Source: Pseudomonas gozinkensis
Lineage (GTDB): Bacteria > Pseudomonadota > Gammaproteobacteria > Pseudomonadales > Pseudomonadaceae
Length of the DNA stretch: 64,000 nucleotides
Assembly: GCF_014863585.1 (NCBI RefSeq)
Contig: NZ_CP062253.1
Location: 2,506,501-2,570,500 of the forward strand
Direction of reading: 5' to 3'
This document shows, one piece after another, positions 26,781 through 37,295 of this stretch (position 1 is its first letter; every line of letters starts with the position of its first letter). The notes below the pieces were generated by a model. It was not told the DNA's origin and made no database searches. It was given only the letters and a program-made list of their open reading frames with translations. The position numbers were made by a program, and so were the translations under genes.

Positions 26781-28622
26781 TTACTCCGTGCCCACAGGGT
26801 CGGCTTGCAGTTGGGTTTCGACTTCTACCGCAGGTTTCGCATCGGGTTTGACCCACCAGGTGTTAATGCCGATGTCGTACTTGGGGGAGACTTTCGGGTG
26901 GCCGATGTGGTTCCAGTACGCCACGCGCCAGGTCTTGATGTGCCAGTTCGGGACCACGTAGTAACCCCATTGCAGCACACGGTCGAGGGCGCGGGCGTGG
27001 GCCACCAGGCTTTTGCGCGAGTCGGCGTTGATCAGGTTCTCCACCAGATGATCGACCACCGGGTCCTTGAGTCCCATGGTATTGCGGCTGCTGGGCTTGT
27101 CGGCGGCAGCGCTCATCCAGAATTCACGCTGTTCGTTGCCCGGCGAGTTGGACTGCGGGAAGCTGCCGACCATCATGTCGAAGTCCCGCGAGCGTACGCG
27201 ATTGACGTATTGCGAAACGTCGACACGGCGGATCACCAGGTCGATGCCGAGGTCACTGAGGTTGCGCTTGAACGGCAACAACACGCGTTCGAATTCGGTC
27301 TGCGCCAGCAGGAATTCGATGACCACCGGTTTGCCGGTCGCGTCGACCATTTTGTCGTCGACGATTTTCCAGCCAGCCTCTTGCAGCAACTGATACGCCT
27401 CGCGCTGTTGCGTGCGGATCATGCCGCTGGCGTCGGTTTTCGGATTCTCGAAGGCTTCGCTGAACACCTGCGCCGGCAGCTTGCTGCGGTACGGGTCGAG
27501 GATCGTCACCTGTTCTGCATCTGGCAGACCGGTGGCGGCCATTTCCGAGTTTTCGAAGTAACTGCGGGTGCGCGCATAAGCGCCGTTGAACAGTTGCTTG
27601 TTGGTCCATTCGAAGTCGAAGAGCAGGCCGAGCGCCTGGCGTACCCGCACGTCCTGAAACACCGGGCGGCGCAAATTGAAGACGAAGCCTTGCATGCCGG
27701 TCGGGTTGCTGTTGGCAATCTGTTCCTTGATCAGCCGCCCCTCGGTCACCGCTGGCACGTTGTAGGCGTTGGCCCAGTTTTTCGCGGCCATTTCCAGCCA
27801 GTAATCGAACTGCCCGGCTTTCAACGCTTCCAGTGCCACTGTGTTGTCGCGGTAATAGTCGGTGGTCATCACATCGAAGTTGTAGAAACCGCGATTGACT
27901 GGCAGGTCCTTGCCCCAGTAATCCTTGACCCGCTCATAACGCACCGAGCGTCCGGCCTTCACTTGGGTGACCTTGTACGGGCCGCTGCCCAGCGGGATTT
28001 CCAGGTTGCCCTTGTTGAAATCCCGATCGGCCCACCAGTGTTTCGGCAGCACCGGCAACTGACCGAGGATCAGCGGCAGTTCGCGGTTGTTGGTGTGCTT
28101 GAACTTGAACAACACCTTGAGCGGATCTTCGGCGATCACGTCCTCAACGTCGGCGTAGTAGCCGCGATACATCGGTGCGCCATCCTTGGTCAGGGTCTGG
28201 AAGCTGAAGACCACGTCTTCGGCGCGGATCGGATGGCCGTCGTGAAACTTCGCTTCGGGACGCAGGTAAAAACGCACCCAGCTGTTGTCCGGGGCCTTTT
28301 CGATCTTGCCGGCGATCAGGCCGTACTCGGTGAACGGCTCGTCCAGGCCCTGTTTGGCCAGGGTGTCGTAGATCAGGCCGATATCTTCCGCCGGCACGCC
28401 TTTGCTGATGAACGGGTTGAGGCTGTCGAAACCGCCGAAGCCGGCCTGGCGGAAGATCCCGCCCTTGGGCGCGTCGGGGTTCACGTAATCGAAATGCTTG
28501 AAGTCGGCGGGGTATTTCGGCGGCTCGTTGTACAGGGTCACGGCGTGTTGCGGGGCGGCACAGGCCAGCCCGGCGAACAACAGACCGCAGGCCTGCACAA
28601 GCAGGGTGCGAACGGCGTTCAT
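26781..28622 (-). CDS. nppA2: extracellular solute-binding protein (YejA/NppA2)
   Basis: This 613-residue periplasmic protein has a signal peptide at residues about 1-23 ([18 protein letters not shown]) and the SBP_bac_5 fold ([33 protein letters not shown]). It binds the peptide-like substrate and delivers it to the permeases. The start ATG at 28622 overlaps the stop of the preceding binding-protein gene as ATGA, so a longer prefix is excluded in practice. Two successive binding proteins are characteristic of the npp operon. Confidence 0.92.
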   Translation of the reverse strand: MNAVRTLLVQACGLLFAGLACAAPQHAVTLYNEPPKYPADFKHFDYVNPDAPKGGIFRQAGFGGFDSLNPFISKGVPAEDIGLIYDTLAKQGLDEPFTEYGLIAGKIEKAPDNSWVRFYLRPEAKFHDGHPIRAEDVVFSFQTLTKDGAPMYRGYYADVEDVIAEDPLKVLFKFKHTNNRELPLILGQLPVLPKHWWADRDFNKGNLEIPLGSGPYKVTQVKAGRSVRYERVKDYWGKDLPVNRGFYNFDVMTTDYYRDNTVALEALKAGQFDYWLEMAAKNWANAYNVPAVTEGRLIKEQIANSNPTGMQGFVFNLRRPVFQDVRVRQALGLLFDFEWTNKQLFNGAYARTRSYFENSEMAATGLPDAEQVTILDPYRSKLPAQVFSEAFENPKTDASGMIRTQQREAYQLLQEAGWKIVDDKMVDATGKPVVIEFLLAQTEFERVLLPFKRNLSDLGIDLVIRRVDVSQYVNRVRSRDFDMMVGSFPQSNSPGNEQREFWMSAAADKPSSRNTMGLKDPVVDHLVENLINADSRKSLVAHARALDRVLQWGYYVVPNWHIKTWRVAYWNHIGHPKVSPKYDIGINTWWVKPDAKPAVEVETQLQADPVGTE

Positions 28623-30451
28623 TGACCTTTCTCCGAAGATTTCAGCCACCACGCGCTCAGGCCCAGGGTGTAGGGCGGCGTGGTGACGAAGGCGAACCGG
28701 TTGCGGTACGCCAGACGGTGATAATTGAGGTACCAGTTGGGAATGCTGTAGTGCTGCCAGAGCAGCACGCGGTCCAGTGCCTTGCCGGCGGCGACCTGTT
28801 CATCGCGGGTGCGGGTGGCGAGCAGTTGCTCGAGCAGATGATCGACCACCGGGTTGGCGATGCCCGCGTAATTCTTGCTGCCCTTGACCCCGACCTGGCT
28901 GGAGTGGAAGTACTGCCACTGTTCCAGCCCCGGACTGAGGGTCTGGTTGAGGGTCATCAGGATCATGTCGAAATCGAACTGATCCAGACGCTGTTTGTAC
29001 TGGGCGCGATCCACCGTGCGCAGGCGCGCGTCGATGCCGATGCTGTTGAGGTTCTCGATGTACGGCTGGAGTATCCGCTCAAGATTCGGATTGACCAGCA
29101 GCAGCTCGAAACGCAGCGGCTGGCCGGCGGCGTTCTGCAGGCGCTGGCCGTTGAGCTTCCAGCCGGCCTCGGCCAGCAGTGCCAGGGCCTTGCGCATGGT
29201 TTCCCGGGGAATGCCGCGCCCGTCGGTCTGCGGCAGCGTGAACGGCTCGGTGAATAGCCGCGCCGGCAATTGATCCTTGTACGGCTTGAGCATCAGCCAT
29301 TCATGGCCGACCGGGAGGCCGACGGCGCTGAATTCGCTGTTGGGGTAGTAACTGGTGGTGCGCTTGTAGGCGTCGCTGAACAGTGCGCGGTTGGTCCATT
29401 CGAAGTCGAACATCAGGCCCAGGGCTTCGCGCACCTTGATATCGGCAAAGGCCGGGCGCCGGGTGTTCATGAACAGACCCTGGCTCTGGGTCGGGATCTG
29501 GTGCGGGATCTGCGCCTTGATCACGTCGCCGCGACGGATCGCCGGGAAGTTGTAGCCGTTGGCCCAGTTCTTGGCCTGATGCTCGATATAGATGTCGAAC
29601 TCGCCGGCCTTGAACGCTTCGAAGGCCACATCGCTGTCGCGGTAGAACTCGACTTCCATGCGGTCGACGTTGTATTTGCCGCGATTGACCGGCAGGTCCT
29701 TGCCCCAGTAGTCCTTGACCCGCTCGAAAATCAACTGCCGACCCGGCGTGACCGAGGTGATGCGGTACGGCCCGCTGCCCAGCGGCGGTTCGAAGGTGGT
29801 GGCCTTGAAGTCGCGACCCTTCCAGTAATGCTGGGGCAGCACCGGCAATTCGCCCAGACGCAGGATCAGCAGCGGGTTGCCGCTGCGCTTGAGCACAAAC
29901 CGGATGCGCTGCGGATTGAGGATGTCGACCCGCAGCACTTCCTGAAGGGCGGTGCGGTACAGCGGATGACCTTCCTTGAGCAGCAGGCGATAGGAGAACG
30001 CCACGTCGTACGCGGTGATCGGCGTGCCGTCGTGGAAGCGCGCTTGCGGGCGTAGATTGAACACGACCCAGCTGCGATCTTCGCTGTACTCCACCGATTG
30101 CGCGATCAGGCCGTAACTGGAGGCCGGTTCATCGCCGGACGGCGAATACTGCCCGGTGCCGACCATCAACGGCTCGTTCAGCTCGTTGATGCCGTACTGC
30201 AGGAAATTAGGAGTGGTAACCGGGCTGGTGCCCTTGAAGGTGTAGGGATTGAGCGTATCGAAGGTGCCAAACGCCATCACCCGCAAGGTGCCGCCCTTGG
30301 GCGCTTGCGGGTTGACCCAGTCGAAGTGGGTAAATCTGGCCGGGTACTTGAGCGTGCCGAACTGCGCATAACCGTGGCTTTCGGTGATCGTCGCGCTGAC
30401 GGGGGAGCTCAAGGCCAGGCTGATCAGGAGCAGGAGGAGGGGACGCTTCAA
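28619..30451 (-). CDS. nppA1: extracellular solute-binding protein (YejA/NppA1)
   Basis: This 610-residue periplasmic protein is the first gene of the npp operon and a paralogue of the next one (shared FDWVNPQAPKGGTLRVM, FKGTSPVTTPN, RPQARFHDGTPITAYDV in parts). It has a signal peptide at residues about 1-20. The start is TTG at 30451, followed directly by KRPLLLLLISLALS; no ATG is available upstream in frame. About 175 bases separate it from the mltD terminator, so the operon promoter should lie there. Confidence 0.9.
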   Translation of the reverse strand: MKRPLLLLLISLALSSPVSATITESHGYAQFGTLKYPARFTHFDWVNPQAPKGGTLRVMAFGTFDTLNPYTFKGTSPVTTPNFLQYGINELNEPLMVGTGQYSPSGDEPASSYGLIAQSVEYSEDRSWVVFNLRPQARFHDGTPITAYDVAFSYRLLLKEGHPLYRTALQEVLRVDILNPQRIRFVLKRSGNPLLILRLGELPVLPQHYWKGRDFKATTFEPPLGSGPYRITSVTPGRQLIFERVKDYWGKDLPVNRGKYNVDRMEVEFYRDSDVAFEAFKAGEFDIYIEHQAKNWANGYNFPAIRRGDVIKAQIPHQIPTQSQGLFMNTRRPAFADIKVREALGLMFDFEWTNRALFSDAYKRTTSYYPNSEFSAVGLPVGHEWLMLKPYKDQLPARLFTEPFTLPQTDGRGIPRETMRKALALLAEAGWKLNGQRLQNAAGQPLRFELLLVNPNLERILQPYIENLNSIGIDARLRTVDRAQYKQRLDQFDFDMILMTLNQTLSPGLEQWQYFHSSQVGVKGSKNYAGIANPVVDHLLEQLLATRTRDEQVAAGKALDRVLLWQHYSIPNWYLNYHRLAYRNRFAFVTTPPYTLGLSAWWLKSSEKGQ

Positions 30452-30593
30452 GTCAGATCCGATCCAGGCGGCTTGGGCTTTGTGGGCCGTACAGTAACAG
30501 CTTGTATGGACAGGAAAAAGACAGGGGCTTAATGCGCGGTTAATTGTGGGAGCTGCGTGCGCCGATCTACGGAAATATCAAAAAATGACAGGC

Positions 30594-30621
30594 GAAAAAA
30601 AGCCCCTGAAATTCAGGGGCT
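30594..30621 (-). terminator. terminator of mltD
   Basis: On the minus strand, AGCCCCTGAA/TTCAGGGGCT forms a 10-bp palindromic stem followed by seven T. It sits six bases after the mltD stop. Confidence 0.9.
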
Positions 30622-30626
30622 CCTTG

Positions 30627-32105
30627 TCAGTGCGGCTGGTAGACCGTGAGCATCTGCCCAGGCTTGAGCGCCTTGCCGGCGCCCGGATTCCAGCGCTTGA
30701 GGTGCTGCATCTCGACGTTGAAGCGCTTGGCCACCACGTACAGCGTGTCGCCGCGCTTGACCTTGTACTGGGTCTGCTGCTTGCCGTCGTCCTTGTCTTT
30801 GGTCTTGCTGCTGGTCTTGCTGTTGGCAGCGATGACCGTATTGATGCGCCCGCCAGTGTTACGCGCAGGCGTGCGTTTGGTGGTGTCCTGCATGACCAGG
30901 GTCTGGCCGACCTTGAGGTTCTTGCCGGTCAGCTTGTTCCAGCGTTGCAGGTCCTTGACCTCGACCTTGTTGGCCTTGGCAATGGAGCCGAGGTTATCGC
31001 CACGCTTGACCCGATAGGCACGCTTGGCCTGTGCGATTTCGCTCGGATCGGCGCCTTCGAATACCGGTTTCAGCGAACGCGGGCTGATCAGCTCTTCAGG
31101 ACGCATGGTCTGCAGGCTGGCGGTCAGCAATTGCGCCTTCGAGGTCGGCACCAGCAGGTGCTGCGGGCCGTCGATGGTAGTGCGCTGCTTGAAGGCCGGG
31201 TTGAGCTGGAACAGCTCGTCTTCGTCGATGTTGGCCACCGCCGCGACCTTGGACAGGTCCATGCGCTGGTTGATTTCGACGACCTGGAAATACGGTTCGT
31301 TGGCGATCGGGTTGAGGTTCACGCCATAGGCTTCAGGCGTCAGTACCACTTGCGAGAGCGCCAGCAGTTTCGGCACGTAAGCCTGGGTTTCTGCCGGCAG
31401 CGGCAGGTTCCAGTAATCGGTCGGCAGGCCGAGCTTTTCGTTGCGCTCGATGGCGCGGCTGACCGTGCCTTCACCGGCGTTGTAAGCGGCCAGTGCCAGC
31501 AGCCAGTCACCGTTGAACATGTCGTGCAGGCGAGTCAGGTAGTCCATTGCCGCAGTGGTCGACGCGGTGATGTCGCGACGACCATCGTAGAAACGGGTCT
31601 GGCGCAGGTTGAAGTAGCGCCCGGTGGACGGGATGAACTGCCAGAGGCCCACCGCGTCGGCACGGGAATAGGCCATCGGGTTGTAGGCGCTTTCGATGAC
31701 CGGCAGCAGGGCCAGTTCCAGCGGCATGTTGCGTTCTTCGAGGCGCTCGACGATGTAATGAATGTAGAGGCTGCCGCGTTCGCCGGCGTTCTCGAGGAAG
31801 GAAGGATTACTGGCGAACCACAGGCGCTGTTGCTCGATGCGCGGGTTCACGCCCAGACCTTCCTGCAGCTGGAAACCGCTACGCATGCGCTCCCAGATGT
31901 CCTGAGGCACCTGCGGGCTGGGCTTTTCCGACAACCAGATAGGCTTCTGCTTGGCTCGCGCAGCAATGTTCGGCGTATGCGTCGCTTCAGTCTGCGGAGC
32001 ATGGCTGGAACAGCCCGCCAGTGTGGCGGACACAGCCACCGCGATGGCTTGCGCCAGGCGGGTCAGTGCATCTGAATTGACGGACTTACGTATGGATGAC
32101 GACAT
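30627..32105 (-). CDS. mltD: membrane-bound lytic murein transglycosylase D
   Basis: This 492-residue lipoprotein cleaves peptidoglycan glycan strands with formation of anhydro-muramyl ends. A signal peptide with lipobox LAGC lies at about residues 20-33. The SLT domain (about 110-250) has the catalytic Glu in LLPVIESAYNP, then SRADAVGLWQFIPSTGR and AYNAGEGTV. Two LysM domains with peptidoglycan-binding function follow (YRVKRGDNLGSIAK near 345, YKVKRGDTLYVVAK near 440). Start ATG 32105 is chosen because it fits the lipoprotein signal; a TTG lies further upstream. It follows gloB in the same direction, as PA1812-PA1813. Confidence 0.94.
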   Translation of the reverse strand: MSSSIRKSVNSDALTRLAQAIAVAVSATLAGCSSHAPQTEATHTPNIAARAKQKPIWLSEKPSPQVPQDIWERMRSGFQLQEGLGVNPRIEQQRLWFASNPSFLENAGERGSLYIHYIVERLEERNMPLELALLPVIESAYNPMAYSRADAVGLWQFIPSTGRYFNLRQTRFYDGRRDITASTTAAMDYLTRLHDMFNGDWLLALAAYNAGEGTVSRAIERNEKLGLPTDYWNLPLPAETQAYVPKLLALSQVVLTPEAYGVNLNPIANEPYFQVVEINQRMDLSKVAAVANIDEDELFQLNPAFKQRTTIDGPQHLLVPTSKAQLLTASLQTMRPEELISPRSLKPVFEGADPSEIAQAKRAYRVKRGDNLGSIAKANKVEVKDLQRWNKLTGKNLKVGQTLVMQDTTKRTPARNTGGRINTVIAANSKTSSKTKDKDDGKQQTQYKVKRGDTLYVVAKRFNVEMQHLKRWNPGAGKALKPGQMLTVYQPH

Positions 32106-32204
32106 TGGCTGGAAGTAAGTTCCGGGCAAAAATGTCGGGCGATTCTAGAAAGCGCACCCCCTGCGGTCAACCATTCAGAATTTTCCTCCCCGCTGGCGAC
32201 TGCC

Positions 32205-32972
32205 CTAGAACTTGTCTTTCCATGCTCGCAGAGCCGCAAAAACCTCACTCGGCGCCCGGTTTTGAGGGCCGTTCCGTTCGTCCACTTTTTGTGTAACTAA
32301 TATTTCACTGGTGCGTAAAAACGGGTTTGTGAGCTTTTCCAGCGCAAGGGTCGAGGGCAGGGTCATGACGCCGCTCGCACGTTGCTGGCTGACTTTTTCC
32401 AGACGGGCGGCGATGTCCGGGTTGTCCGGTTCCACGGCAGCGGCGAATTTCAGATTGCTCAGGGTGTATTCATGGGTGCAGTAGACGAGCGTGTCTTCCG
32501 GCAGCGCCGCCAGACGGCTCAACGAATGGTGCATCTGTTGCGGTGTGCCTTCGAACAGTCGGCCGCAGCCGGCAGCAAACAGGGTGTCGCCACAGAACAG
32601 CAGGCCATGGTGGTAGTAGGCGATGTGTCCCAGGGTGTGGCCGGGCACGGCATAGACGTCGAAGTCCCAGCCGAGCACGCGCACTGTGTCGTTGTCCTTG
32701 AGGGCCACGTCCCGCCCCGGAATGCTTTCGCTGGCCGGTCCGTAGACCGTGGCGCCGGTGACCTTTTTCAGCGTCTCGACACCGCCGACATGGTCGTGGT
32801 GATGGTGAGTGATGAGGATGTCGCCGAGCACCCAGCCCGGATGCGCGTCGAGCCAAGCCTGCACCGGGGCGGCATCCCCCGGATCGACCACCGCGCAACG
32901 CTGGGTGGCATGATCCTGTAACAACCAGATGTAGTTGTCGGTGAAGGCGGGCAGGGCACTGATCTGTATCAT
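32205..32972 (-). CDS. gloB: hydroxyacylglutathione hydrolase (glyoxalase II)
   Basis: This 255-residue enzyme hydrolyses S-lactoylglutathione to lactate and glutathione, the second glyoxalase step. The dinuclear metal site is intact: [28 protein letters not shown] and the C-terminal His. The start ATG at 32972 ([16 protein letters not shown]) is the family start; the longer open frame upstream is not conserved. It is divergent from the methyltransferase gene with about 65 bases between. Confidence 0.95.
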   Translation of the reverse strand: MIQISALPAFTDNYIWLLQDHATQRCAVVDPGDAAPVQAWLDAHPGWVLGDILITHHHHDHVGGVETLKKVTGATVYGPASESIPGRDVALKDNDTVRVLGWDFDVYAVPGHTLGHIAYYHHGLLFCGDTLFAAGCGRLFEGTPQQMHHSLSRLAALPEDTLVYCTHEYTLSNLKFAAAVEPDNPDIAARLEKVSQQRASGVMTLPSTLALEKLTNPFLRTSEILVTQKVDERNGPQNRAPSEVFAALRAWKDKF

Positions 32973-33037
32973 CGTCGAATTCGCCAAGCGGGTAACATTG
33001 GCGCATCTTAGAGGTTCCTGGCGTGTTGGAGAATGCA

Positions 33038-33796
33038 ATGATCGATAAAGCGTTCGCTCAGGCCGATCCTGACTGGCTCGCGCTGATCGGTGCAGCCCGT
33101 GAATGGCTGTCCGGCCCCCTCGGGCAATTTCTGCTGGACGAAGAACGGCGCATGCTCGAAGACGAGCTGGGGCGGTTCTTCGGCGGCTATCTGGTGCATT
33201 ACGGCCCGTCCGCCGAGACGCCGCCGTCGGCGCCACAGGTGCAGCGCAATGTGCGGCTCGGTGCGCCGCTGCCGGGCGTGGAAATCGTCTGCGAAGAACA
33301 GGCCTGGCCGTTGAGCGAGCACGCCGCCGATGTGGTGGTGTTGCAACATGGCCTGGATTTCTGTCTTTCGCCCCACGGTCTTTTGCGCGAAGCGGCCAGC
33401 AGCGTGCGCCCCGGCGGGCATTTGCTGATTGTCGGCATCAACCCCTGGAGCACCTGGGGGCTACGCCATGTGTTCGCCCATGACGCGTTGCATCAGGCGC
33501 GCTGCATCTCGCCGTCACGGGTGGCGGACTGGCTCAATCTGCTGGGCTTTGCGCTGGAGAAACGCCGCTTCGGGTGCTATCGTCCGCCGCTCGCGTCACC
33601 CAAGTGGCAGGCCCGTCTGGCCGGCTGGGAGCGCAAGGCCGGTGACTGGCAACTGTCGGGCGGCGGCTTCTATCTACTGGTCGCACGCAAGATCGTGGTC
33701 GGCCTGCGTCCGGTACGCCAGGAGCGCCGCGAGCCGATGGGCAAGCTGATTCCGCTGCCGATGGCCAAGGTCAACCGCCGGCGCATCGAACCGTAA
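33038..33796 (+). CDS. class I SAM-dependent methyltransferase (PA1814-like)
   Basis: This 252-residue protein has a Rossmann-type methyltransferase core ([12 protein letters not shown] at about 97-108, then [16 protein letters not shown] at about 122-137). The glycine-rich motif I is poor, as is usual for this Pseudomonas family placed between gloB and rnhA. The ATG at 33038 with TTGGAGA 5 bases upstream is preferred; a GTG at 33023 with GAGG upstream is a real alternative that adds five residues. The substrate is unknown. Confidence 0.8.
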   Translation: MIDKAFAQADPDWLALIGAAREWLSGPLGQFLLDEERRMLEDELGRFFGGYLVHYGPSAETPPSAPQVQRNVRLGAPLPGVEIVCEEQAWPLSEHAADVVVLQHGLDFCLSPHGLLREAASSVRPGGHLLIVGINPWSTWGLRHVFAHDALHQARCISPSRVADWLNLLGFALEKRRFGCYRPPLASPKWQARLAGWERKAGDWQLSGGGFYLLVARKIVVGLRPVRQERREPMGKLIPLPMAKVNRRRIEP

Positions 33797-33887
33797 ACCT
33801 TCTTTTATTTGTGGCCGGGTCAATCCCGGCCTCGGTCATTGTCGATCCGTGATCGGCGAGGCCACGCATTTTTCTGGATAGACAGGC

Positions 33888-34349
<462 letters not shown>

Positions 34350-34430
34350 GTCCTTGCGACTGAAACACTCCCGGCGAGCGTGTTAACATCGCCGCTTTTG
34401 CACGATTGACCCGTTGAGAGCTGAACACTG

Positions 34431-34448
34431 ATGGCCACCAGATCCGTT
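34431..34448 (+). pseudogene. dnaQ: dnaQ 5' end only (first six codons)
   Basis: ATGGCCACCAGATCCGTT encodes MATRSV, the start of the DNA polymerase III epsilon subunit of pseudomonads, at the expected distance after rnhA and with GAGAGCTGAACACTG upstream. The expected continuation (VLDTETTGMP) is absent: the next codons read LILSIVNAS and reach a stop soon after. The rest of dnaQ is not in the window. As dnaQ is important for viability, a full copy probably exists beyond the island. Confidence 0.6.
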
Positions 34449-34863
34449 TTGATCCTCTCGATTGTCAACGCCTCTGTAAAAAATATTTTTTTGCCCCCAA
34501 ACCCCCGCGTCCTCTGACCCCCAGAGGCCCAGCTTCTCCTGAAAAACCTCTGAATTCGTAAAAAGTGTAAAAAAGGGCCCTGTTTGGGCCCTTCTGTTTA
34601 CGTTTTATTCTGAGCCTTCGATTTGCCTGCCTGCACGCGCGCTTGGATACCTGCCTGACACACGCCCGCCCGCTGCCTGGCTGGAGACGGATCAATCACC
34701 CGTCCTACGATCATTCAGGGCCGCGAGATCAATCCTCCAATCTGCTCTCGCCCCAGCCAATGTGCGGCGAAATCGTTTATAAGCGAAGGCAATAACAGAA
34801 ACGGTGCGATACGGAGTAAGCTCCTGGTTCGGGCTCTAGTGGTATTAATTTTTTGCTTGAGGT
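34449..34863. other. island edge, no gene
   Basis: These 415 bases follow the broken dnaQ. No reading frame is convincing. A hairpin (AAGGGCCC/GGGCCCTT, 34574-34594) is followed by a weak T-rich stretch and may be a terminator. Base composition shifts from the GC-rich core towards the AT-rich island genes. I see no integrase and no tRNA. Confidence 0.5.
34574..34594. terminator. hairpin, possible terminator
   Basis: An 8-bp AAGGGCCC/GGGCCCTT stem closes a TGTTT loop, with A-rich sequence on the left and T-rich sequence on the right. Confidence 0.5.
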
Positions 34864-35922
34864 TCAGGCGTCATTTGAGCCAAAGAGCATGCTTTTTAAT
34901 GCGGCAACATCAGGGGAGCTCGCTAGTTGAATGGATGTCAGCGAGCTTACACGATGCTTGAGGTTTTCAATATCGTCCAAGAGGTCGAGAATGTCTCCGA
35001 TTGAGTTGATACGCTCCTGATCGAGTTTAATATCTCTGCTTGTGGAGTACGAGCGCATTATTAAATCATTCAATGAATACGTTTGCTCGTATTTTAAAAC
35101 ACGCTGGAAATCAATTTTTTTAATGTCTTCCTTTGTGAGTGTCGCGTATATCATGGAAAAAATATCTTCTTCATCACCCATGCCATTCACAAGCTTGGTC
35201 AGCACGCTTTTTAGTTGGTGTTCCAGCTCTTGCAGGCTCACTTCGTACCTGGGGTGAACTCGACCGTTATAAGTGAGGGAAAGCAAGTTTAGGTTGTTTA
35301 GGGTGCTTAGTAACGAATAGGCTAGATAGTTGGCGTCAAATTCCATAAAGCGCCGGAATTTGCTTTTTTTGATATTTTCCCATTGGCTGCGTTTTACTTT
35401 TCGGTACGCACCGTATGGGATGGTTTCGTTTGAGTGCCCAAATTGAACTTCGGTGCTGTCAAGGTAATCATTGATGTAACTTGCGAAATCTGCCGCAATT
35501 GCGGATGCTGCCTTGACTCCAGATGTAAAAGCAATTTTTTCGTCGGTCAGGTTACTTTTTTCCATCAGACTGGAAAAATGTTCATTGGCGTCCGTTATTA
35601 GTGCTATTAGAGTTCCAGTTTGTCGTTCTAATATGGTGTCAATTTTTGCTTCTAATGATGAAAGTGTTGATTTGTTGGCTTCGAGAGCGAGTTTTAATTT
35701 TTCGGATGCGGCACTGATGGAAATGAAACAGTATTGTTCGAAGCTTATAAAAATCTGGGGCGAAAAATAGAGATTGGAAGACGCCTCTAGAGATTTAAGG
35801 TTGCAGACAATTCGACCCAAGTTATCGCGAAGCTGAGTTCCATCAATGGAATATCCGTCATTATCTAGTTTGGCTTGAAGCTCGGGCGGTATTTTTACTG
35901 TTATATGTTTTTCGGTATCCAT
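34864..35922 (-). CDS. unknown helical/coiled-coil protein in the island
   Basis: This is a 352-residue protein that I do not recognise. Residues about 1-15 (EKHITVKIPPELQAKL) resemble a short ribbon-helix-helix-like strand-helix start. Residues about 70-130 are heptad-like (ASEKLKLALEANKSTLSSLE in two parts, KIDTILERQ), and the C-terminal third is strongly charged and helical. No signal peptide or membrane segment is seen. The gene is AT-rich compared with the core region, a sign of transfer. It ends a row of four unknown genes on the minus strand. Start ATG 35922 has CTGGAA just upstream. Confidence 0.65.
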   Translation of the reverse strand: MDTEKHITVKIPPELQAKLDNDGYSIDGTQLRDNLGRIVCNLKSLEASSNLYFSPQIFISFEQYCFISISAASEKLKLALEANKSTLSSLEAKIDTILERQTGTLIALITDANEHFSSLMEKSNLTDEKIAFTSGVKAASAIAADFASYINDYLDSTEVQFGHSNETIPYGAYRKVKRSQWENIKKSKFRRFMEFDANYLAYSLLSTLNNLNLLSLTYNGRVHPRYEVSLQELEHQLKSVLTKLVNGMGDEEDIFSMIYATLTKEDIKKIDFQRVLKYEQTYSLNDLIMRSYSTSRDIKLDQERINSIGDILDLLDDIENLKHRVSSLTSIQLASSPDVAALKSMLFGSNDA

Positions 35923-36096
35923 TTCCAGATCTCGCGTCGAATGAGGTAGAAAGGTGGTTGTGATCCACCAGTAAAAAGAGTTCTTAACCTATAAGATGAT
36001 GCCAGCAGCTAGACGTAACCTTTCTTGCTTATCGGCAGGAATTTTAGACATGTCACTTCTTGAGCGCATGGCATATGTACTTTTATGGTCAGCTGA

Positions 36097-36918
36097 TCAC
36101 TCATGTTCTGAATCCGATCCGCTCTGGGCGGTTGCTAGACCGATTTCAGCAGGAAATGCCTTGGCCATCATTTTTTCCACGACAGAATCCATTGTTCTTG
36201 CCGTGGGCGATGTGAGAAAAGATTTGTTTACAACTACGTCATCGTATTTAACAAAGTCTTTAGGGTTTGGCCGCTTAGCCTTGGCTGACGTTTTGAAGTA
36301 CGCTTTGATAATGAACTGACTTCCAGGCTGAAGATTCCAGTAATCATCGAGATTTTTCACGCTTGCCGGGAACAAAAAACGTACCCAGTTTTTTCGCCAG
36401 TATTCATTTTTTGAATTTTTCTTTTTAATTGGCGCGAAATCTTTAAGCACCAGAAGGATTAGCGGGATTTCATATTCTTTCAGATGGTGATAACCCCAGA
36501 TCTTCCTTTCGTCTGCGAAATTCAGAAGCTCAATGAAATCCTCGACTTTTGCGTAACCAACGTAGTCGCGAAATTGGAACCAGTGAAGATGCCAGCGCGA
36601 GAAAAAAGACTCTCTGAGTGCAGATGCGATCTCGGCGCTGTATGAAGCAGGGATCAGCACTTCATATTTTGCCCTGCCTCCTTCTTTAATTGGGCAAGGA
36701 TGTTGTTCGACGCCTAAGACAGGGTTGTGACTAAAGACCTTGGTGATTTTGCTTGTCCCTGACTCACCCTTGATATGAAGGTCTTCCCTGCAAACCGGAC
36801 ATCTTACCAGAGGGCGTAAATTTGGTCGGTTGGAGGCATCCAACAGCGAGCCATATTCAGCACGGTAGCCCTCGACGGTGATTGGCTTTCCAGTGCGGCT
36901 GTCTTGAGCTTGATGCAT
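36097..36918 (-). CDS. unknown protein with CoiA-like zinc-finger N-terminus
   Basis: This 273-residue protein has Cys40-Pro-Val-Cys43, then VFSH (His64) and HPCP (His73, Cys75). A CxxC pair followed by a lysine-rich strand and a H(F/S)xH motif is the layout of the N-terminal zinc finger of CoiA-like proteins, which in full form are nuclease-like. No PD-(D/E)xK core is evident here. The C-terminal half is basic (about 165-235, rich in Lys, Trp and Tyr), compatible with nucleic-acid binding. The gene is AT-rich. It lies 174 bases from the unknown gene downstream and 77 bases after the next small gene. Confidence 0.6.
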   Translation of the reverse strand: MHQAQDSRTGKPITVEGYRAEYGSLLDASNRPNLRPLVRCPVCREDLHIKGESGTSKITKVFSHNPVLGVEQHPCPIKEGGRAKYEVLIPASYSAEIASALRESFFSRWHLHWFQFRDYVGYAKVEDFIELLNFADERKIWGYHHLKEYEIPLILLVLKDFAPIKKKNSKNEYWRKNWVRFLFPASVKNLDDYWNLQPGSQFIIKAYFKTSAKAKRPNPKDFVKYDDVVVNKSFLTSPTARTMDSVVEKMMAKAFPAEIGLATAQSGSDSEHE

Positions 36919-36995
36919 ATCCCTATCTCACAAAAAATCAGATAGTGGCGTTGCGCTATGAAAAATTCAACCAGTTATTGTTGGTCAACAGGGGG

Positions 36996-37295
36996 TCAGC
37001 CTCTGAATGCTGGATTGTCTCGCGAGTCTAGGCCGGCGGCCCCATGGCTCAATCCCAGCTGGTAATAATGTCCAGCGATTGACGCGCAACTGAGCAGGCT
37101 GCCGACAGATATCTGGTCAGGTACGACTCCGATGAATATACGTTTGCGTGACTTTTTGACATTTTGCTGCAGGCGATAAACACGATAAAACTGTGATTGA
37201 TTGAAGGGAGATTTGGCGGCTTCTACCTCCCAATCACAGTGCTCTCGAAGTACGGAGTTGATTTGATCTTCGTTTAAATCAATTTTTTCGGTCAT
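36996..37295 (-). CDS. small unknown protein
   Basis: This 99-residue protein has a strong ribosome binding site (AAAAGGAGCATATACC before the ATG at 37295), which makes it a real gene. The first half has mixed charge and an EHCDWEVEAAKSPFNQSQFYRVYRL stretch (two parts) suggestive of a beta-sheet domain; the second half has KKSRKRIFIGVVPDQIS and a Gly/Ala/Ser-rich end. No known family is recognised. It lies just upstream of the CoiA-like gene and could be its partner. Confidence 0.55.
   Translation of the reverse strand: MTEKIDLNEDQINSVLREHCDWEVEAAKSPFNQSQFYRVYRLQQNVKKSRKRIFIGVVPDQISVGSLLSCASIAGHYYQLGLSHGAAGLDSRDNPAFRG

Noticed and set aside
26805..28625. 606-codon plus-strand open frame opposite nppA2
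   Set aside because: It is a shadow of a well-conserved binding-protein gene; the composition is His/Val/Arg-rich and shows no family.
30546..32075. 509-codon plus-strand open frame opposite mltD
   Set aside because: It is antisense to the lytic transglycosylase with its intact catalytic and LysM motifs.
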